Below are positions 4,928 through 7,386 of a DNA stretch of 7,386 nucleotides, in pieces. Made by a program: the position numbers and the translations under genes. The DNA is from an uncultured Clostridium sp. GTDB taxonomy: Bacteria; Bacillota; Clostridia; Clostridiales; Clostridiaceae. The number at the start of each line of letters is the position of its first letter. The stretch's first letter is position 1. Location: contig UQQU01000107.1 of assembly GCA_900543325.1 (NCBI GenBank), forward strand, positions 1-7,386, in the 5' to 3' direction. The notes under the pieces were generated by a model. It saw only the letters and a program-made list of their open reading frames with translations, was not told where the DNA came from and searched no databases.

Positions 4928-5599
4928 ATGACTATTTTTTTATATAAGAAAAAACATAAATTTAAAGTTCATAAATTATTATTTTATTTATTTATTTTAT
5001 TTGCTTTATTTGTATTAATTTTATTTTTCAAATATCCTAGCAAATTTCAAAAGCTATTTCCTTACTTTCGCAACTATAAAATTGAATTCTCCTCAATTCT
5101 ATCTGATGATACTCTAATAAACGAAATAAAAAATGTAAATAAATTAATTCCTTTAGAAGTTGAACTATCAGAAACATTAACAATAGATAATACCTACTTT
5201 AACTTAGATATATTTAAAAAATCTAAAAAAATAACTTTTTTTGCAAACTGTTCCTATTCTATAGATTTTTCTACTTTATCTAATTCTAATTTTGAAATAA
5301 ATACTGTAACTAAAGAAGTGTCCATAACAATTCCTAAAATAGATATATTCAGCATAGATATAGATGAAAGTAAGACTATCTACTCTGATACAGAAGTTGG
5401 CTTCTTGAGATTTGGAGATTTGAAACTATCATCAGAAGAGTTAAGCTCAATATATAAAAACCTAAATTATTTATTTACAGAAAAAATGAATAATCCTGAT
5501 TTTTACGAACAAGCTATTTTAAATACAGAAAAGTCATTAAGAGAACTCCTATTTAATTTAACAGGAGAAGATTATAATGTAATACTTAAAGTTGATTAA
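4928..5599 (+). CDS. Membrane-anchored DUF4230-like protein
   Basis: Protein of unknown function, 223 aa. A basic N-terminus (YKKKHKFKVHK) precedes one strongly hydrophobic segment (about 17-34) without a signal-peptidase site. The predicted topology is a single N-terminal anchor with the remainder outside the cell. The outer part matches the DUF4230 pattern as I know it: an early region ending LSETLTID, a segment FANCSYSIDFSTLS, then ITIPKIDIFSIDID, and a helical C-terminal part with NNPDFYEQAILNTEKSLRELL. One cysteine occurs in the outer domain. ATG 4928 is chosen over the in-frame GTG 4922 because AAGG lies 5 nt before it and the GTG overlaps that site. The gene stands alone between the divergent acetyltransferase and the convergent tcdA. 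The family assignment is from memory of its pattern, not a search. Confidence 0.75.
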   Translation: MTIFLYKKKHKFKVHKLLFYLFILFALFVLILFFKYPSKFQKLFPYFRNYKIEFSSILSDDTLINEIKNVNKLIPLEVELSETLTIDNTYFNLDIFKKSKKITFFANCSYSIDFSTLSNSNFEINTVTKEVSITIPKIDIFSIDIDESKTIYSDTEVGFLRFGDLKLSSEELSSIYKNLNYLFTEKMNNPDFYEQAILNTEKSLRELLFNLTGEDYNVILKVD

Positions 5600-5605
5600 T
5601 ATAAT

Positions 5606-5667
5606 TTTTAAGGGTAAGAAGCCTACTATGTTTAATATTATAAAATAGTAAATTCTTACCCTTAAAA
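5606..5667 (+). terminator. Terminator between the DUF4230-like gene and tcdA
   Basis: A perfect 15-bp outer stem (5606-5620/5653-5667, containing AAGGGTAAGAA) and a separate 6-bp inner stem TACTAT/ATAGTA (5624-5629/5645-5650) form one long hairpin 6 nt after the stop codon. The plus-strand tail ACTTTTATTT supports termination of the plus transcript. On the minus strand the tail is only AATTATA, so termination of tcdA by it is less certain. Confidence 0.78.
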
Positions 5668-5683
5668 CTTTTATTTAATTATA

Positions 5684-6400
5684 TTAATTTAATCCTGTTA
5701 AATCTTTAATTACTTCTCCACCTATTATCATTCCTGCTACTGGTGGAACAAATGATATACTTCCAGGAGTTTGTCTTTTTTGAGACGGAACAGCTCTTCC
5801 CTTATTAGGTACCATTGGTATTTCTTCTGAATATACAACCTTTAACTTCTTAACGCCTCTTTTTCTTAACTCAGCTCTCATAACTTTAGCTAAAGGACAA
5901 ACCTTCGTTTTAAATACATCTGTTACTCTAAACTGAGTAGGATCAATTTTATTTCCAGTTCCCATAGACGCAATTAATTTAATATCATTTTTATAACAAT
6001 ACTCTGCTAATGCTAATTTTGATGTTACTGTATCTATAGCATCTACAACATAATCTATATCTTTTGGAATTATTTCTTGTATATTATCAGCAGTAATAAA
6101 CTCTTGCTTTGCTTCAACTTTACAATTAGGATTTATAGATAATACTCTTGCTTTCATTGCTTCAACTTTAACATTTCCTACTGTAGCTTGTGTTGCATGT
6201 ATTTGTCTGTTTAAGTTAGATATACAAATAGTATCATTATCTACTAAAATTAAATTTCCAACTCCTGCTCTTGTTAAAGCTTCAACTACAAAACTTCCTA
6301 CTCCCCCAATTCCAAAAACTATTACTTTAGAATTATGTAATTTTTCTATTCCATCTTCACCTATAAGTAATTCAGTTCTGCAAAATTCATTTAATGACAT
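5684..6400 (-). CDS. tcdA: tRNA threonylcarbamoyladenosine dehydratase (TcdA/CsdL, E1-like)
   Basis: ATP-dependent enzyme of the E1/ThiF/MoeB superfamily that dehydrates t6A at position 37 of ANN-decoding tRNAs to the cyclic form ct6A. At 238 aa it is close to family length. The nucleotide-binding loop GIGGVGS is at 30-36, followed by LVDNDTI (53-59), NLNRQ (62-66) with the conserved arginine, and VVDAIDTVTSK (118-128), which carries the ATP/Mg aspartate. DVFKTKVCPLAKVMRAELRK and the C-terminal GSISFVPPVAGMIIGGEVI are typical of TcdA rather than ThiF or MoeB, and no zinc CXXC pairs are seen. ATG 6400 is chosen because AAGGAGA lies 8 nt upstream. The upstream in-frame ATG 6421 would translate that Shine-Dalgarno sequence into an atypical MNKENKH extension and has only a weak site of its own. 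Confidence 0.92.
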   Translation of the reverse strand: MSLNEFCRTELLIGEDGIEKLHNSKVIVFGIGGVGSFVVEALTRAGVGNLILVDNDTICISNLNRQIHATQATVGNVKVEAMKARVLSINPNCKVEAKQEFITADNIQEIIPKDIDYVVDAIDTVTSKLALAEYCYKNDIKLIASMGTGNKIDPTQFRVTDVFKTKVCPLAKVMRAELRKRGVKKLKVVYSEEIPMVPNKGRAVPSQKRQTPGSISFVPPVAGMIIGGEVIKDLTGLN

Positions 6401-6442
6401 ATGCTTATTCTCCTTGTTCATATTTATTTTCCCATTGAGACT

Positions 6443-6471
6443 ATTATATATTTCAGTTCAAACTAATACAA
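6443..6471 (-). promoter_or_regulatory. Probable tcdA promoter
   Basis: On the minus strand TTGTAT (6471-6466), 17 nt and TATAAT (6448-6443) form a good vegetative promoter. The start would be near 6436, giving a leader of about 36 nt before ATG 6400. That start point also lies upstream of ATG 6421, so the promoter alone does not exclude the longer form. Confidence 0.65.
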
Positions 6472-6541
6472 GTAATTCTATCGGTTTTCTTTGTTTTGAA
6501 TTTTACTAACAAATCTGCTATTAATTAATTGAATGTCAGTA

Positions 6542-6547
6542 TATAAT
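6542..6547 (+). promoter_or_regulatory. Candidate -10 element for mtnN
   Basis: A perfect TATAAT lies 52 nt before the mtnN start codon. No good -35 sits at 16-18 nt; the best nearby is TATTAA (6519-6524). The flanking sequence is very AT-rich, so other -10-like hexamers occur. This is a weak call. Confidence 0.4.
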
Positions 6548-6598
6548 ATATTTTAAGTAAATTTATATAAATTATATACTTATATGGAGGATTTAAAA

Positions 6599-7291
6599 AT
6601 GATTTTAGGAATAATAGGTGCTATGTCTGAAGAATTAGAAATTCTTTTAAAAGACATGAAATTAGAAACAGTTGAAGAAAAAGCAAAAATGAAATTCCAT
6701 AAGGGAAAACTATGGGGTCATGATGTTGTTGCTGTTGTATGTGGTATAGGTAAAGTTAATGCTGCCGTATGTACTCAAATACTTGCTTCTGAATATAACG
6801 TATCATCAGTAATAAACGTTGGAGTTGCTGGCGGTATAGGTAAAGATATTTATCCTGGTGACGTAGTAATAGCAGAAAACTTAGTTCAATATGACATGGA
6901 TACAACTGCCTTTGGTGATCCAATGGGGCAAATTCCAAGAATGGATACTTTTGATTTTAAATGTGATGAAAAATTAGTTGAAACAGCAAAAGCTGCTTGC
7001 GATGAAGCTTCTGACTTTAAAACATTCTCTGGAAGAATAGTATCAGGAGATATGTTCGTAGCTTCACTTGATAAAATTCAATGGCTTGAAAAAGAATTTG
7101 GTGCATTAGCTTGTGAAATGGAAGGTGCTAGTATAGCTCATGTTTGCTATTTAAACAATATTCCTTTTGTTGTTGTTAGATCTATATCTGATAATGCTAA
7201 CAACGGAGCTCATATGGATTTTGAAAAATTCACTCCTATTGGAGTTAAAAACTCAACATTTATACTAAAAACAATGTTAGAAAAACTTTAA
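6599..7291 (+). CDS. mtnN: 5'-methylthioadenosine/S-adenosylhomocysteine nucleosidase
   Basis: Cytosolic hydrolase that splits adenine from MTA, SAH and 5'-deoxyadenosine, clearing by-products of SAM use and feeding methionine salvage and the LuxS route. The protein is 230 aa, the usual size. It aligns with E. coli MtnN throughout: GIIGAMSEE with Glu12; CGIGKVNAA (48-56); NVGVAGG (73-79); VSGDMFV (148-154); ACEMEGASIAHVC with Glu173 and the catalytic Glu175; FVVVRSISD with the catalytic Asp198. All catalytic acids are present. ATG 6599 is chosen because GGAGG ends 8 nt before it. The longer frame from ATG 6584 would run through that Shine-Dalgarno sequence. It is divergent from tcdA, and both use or process SAM- or tRNA-related metabolites without an obvious direct link. 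No riboswitch is seen in its short leader. Confidence 0.95.
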   Translation: MILGIIGAMSEELEILLKDMKLETVEEKAKMKFHKGKLWGHDVVAVVCGIGKVNAAVCTQILASEYNVSSVINVGVAGGIGKDIYPGDVVIAENLVQYDMDTTAFGDPMGQIPRMDTFDFKCDEKLVETAKAACDEASDFKTFSGRIVSGDMFVASLDKIQWLEKEFGALACEMEGASIAHVCYLNNIPFVVVRSISDNANNGAHMDFEKFTPIGVKNSTFILKTMLEKL

Positions 7292-7386
7292 TAATATTTA
7301 GCACCACATGGGGACAAAAAATGAAATATTAATTTTCCGGGAACTGTGAAATTTTCACCTAGAATTTATATCTTTGTTCCATTGAA
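7292..7386. other. Unassigned right-edge sequence after mtnN
   Basis: There is no clear terminator. An 8-bp repeat, TAATATTT/AAATATTA (7292-7299/7324-7331), encloses a 24-nt loop and lacks a good T-run. An odd palindrome, GTGAAA-T-TTTCAC (7346-7358), follows. The patch around 7301-7345 is somewhat GC-richer than the surrounding spacer. On the minus strand a frame ending SMEQRYKF-stop (stop at 7361-7359) enters from the right edge. It could be the tail of another gene, but it is too short to call. Confidence 0.3.

Noticed and set aside
6401..6421. Seven-residue N-terminal extension of tcdA (MNKENKH)
   Set aside because: The segment encodes the strong AAGGAGA Shine-Dalgarno sequence of the ATG at 6400, so it is more likely leader than protein.
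6756..6938. 60-codon minus-strand open frame
   Set aside because: It lies inside mtnN in antisense, with no start signal or recognisable motif.

Overview
The window is very AT-rich and its proteins, strong AGGAGG-type ribosome binding sites and BglG-family antitermination signals point to a low-GC Firmicute, most probably Clostridium sensu stricto. The species cannot be fixed from this sequence. I see six protein-coding genes plus the promoter and leader of an rRNA operon whose 16S gene lies just beyond the left edge. There are no tRNAs, CRISPR arrays or complete mobile elements.

Layout. Positions 1-120 hold, on the minus strand, the start of a ribosomal RNA operon: a TTGACA-17-TAAGAT promoter, an A-tract array upstream of it and a boxA-type leader running off the window. 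A long hairpin at 435-476 separates it from nagE (503-1966, minus), a GlcNAc/glucose-type PTS permease with IIC and IIB domains but no IIA. The missing IIA is encoded by the divergent gene at 2381-2914 (plus). The IIA gene converges on a BglG/GlcT-family antiterminator (2949-3818, minus), which sits 9 nt behind a two-domain GNAT acetyltransferase gene (3828-4757, minus) in an apparent operon. A membrane-anchored DUF4230-like protein (4928-5599, plus) converges on the E1-like tRNA dehydratase tcdA (5684-6400, minus). tcdA is divergent from the MTA/SAH nucleosidase mtnN (6599-7291, plus).

The most informative part is the 414-bp divergent regulatory region 1967-2380. Each outgoing transcript starts with its own promoter, then a 30-nt hairpin, then an intrinsic terminator whose 5' arm overlaps that hairpin. 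The plus-strand hairpin (2246-2275) is recognisably a GlcT-type RAT (ribonucleic antiterminator). The minus-strand hairpin (2082-2111) differs at many positions but folds the same way over the same length, with paired changes in its stems. The simplest reading is that one antiterminator, encoded next door, opens both arms when substrate is present, so that IIBC and IIA are made together. A cre-like CcpA site overlaps the nagE -35 box, adding a probable catabolite-repression input.

Several starts need trimming relative to the longest reading frames: nagE, the IIA gene, the DUF4230 gene, tcdA and mtnN all have better internal ATGs. The IIA gene appears to use a strong Shine-Dalgarno sequence brought close to its ATG by a hairpin. 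The glcT start is awkward, because its only visible start codon lies inside its Shine-Dalgarno sequence.
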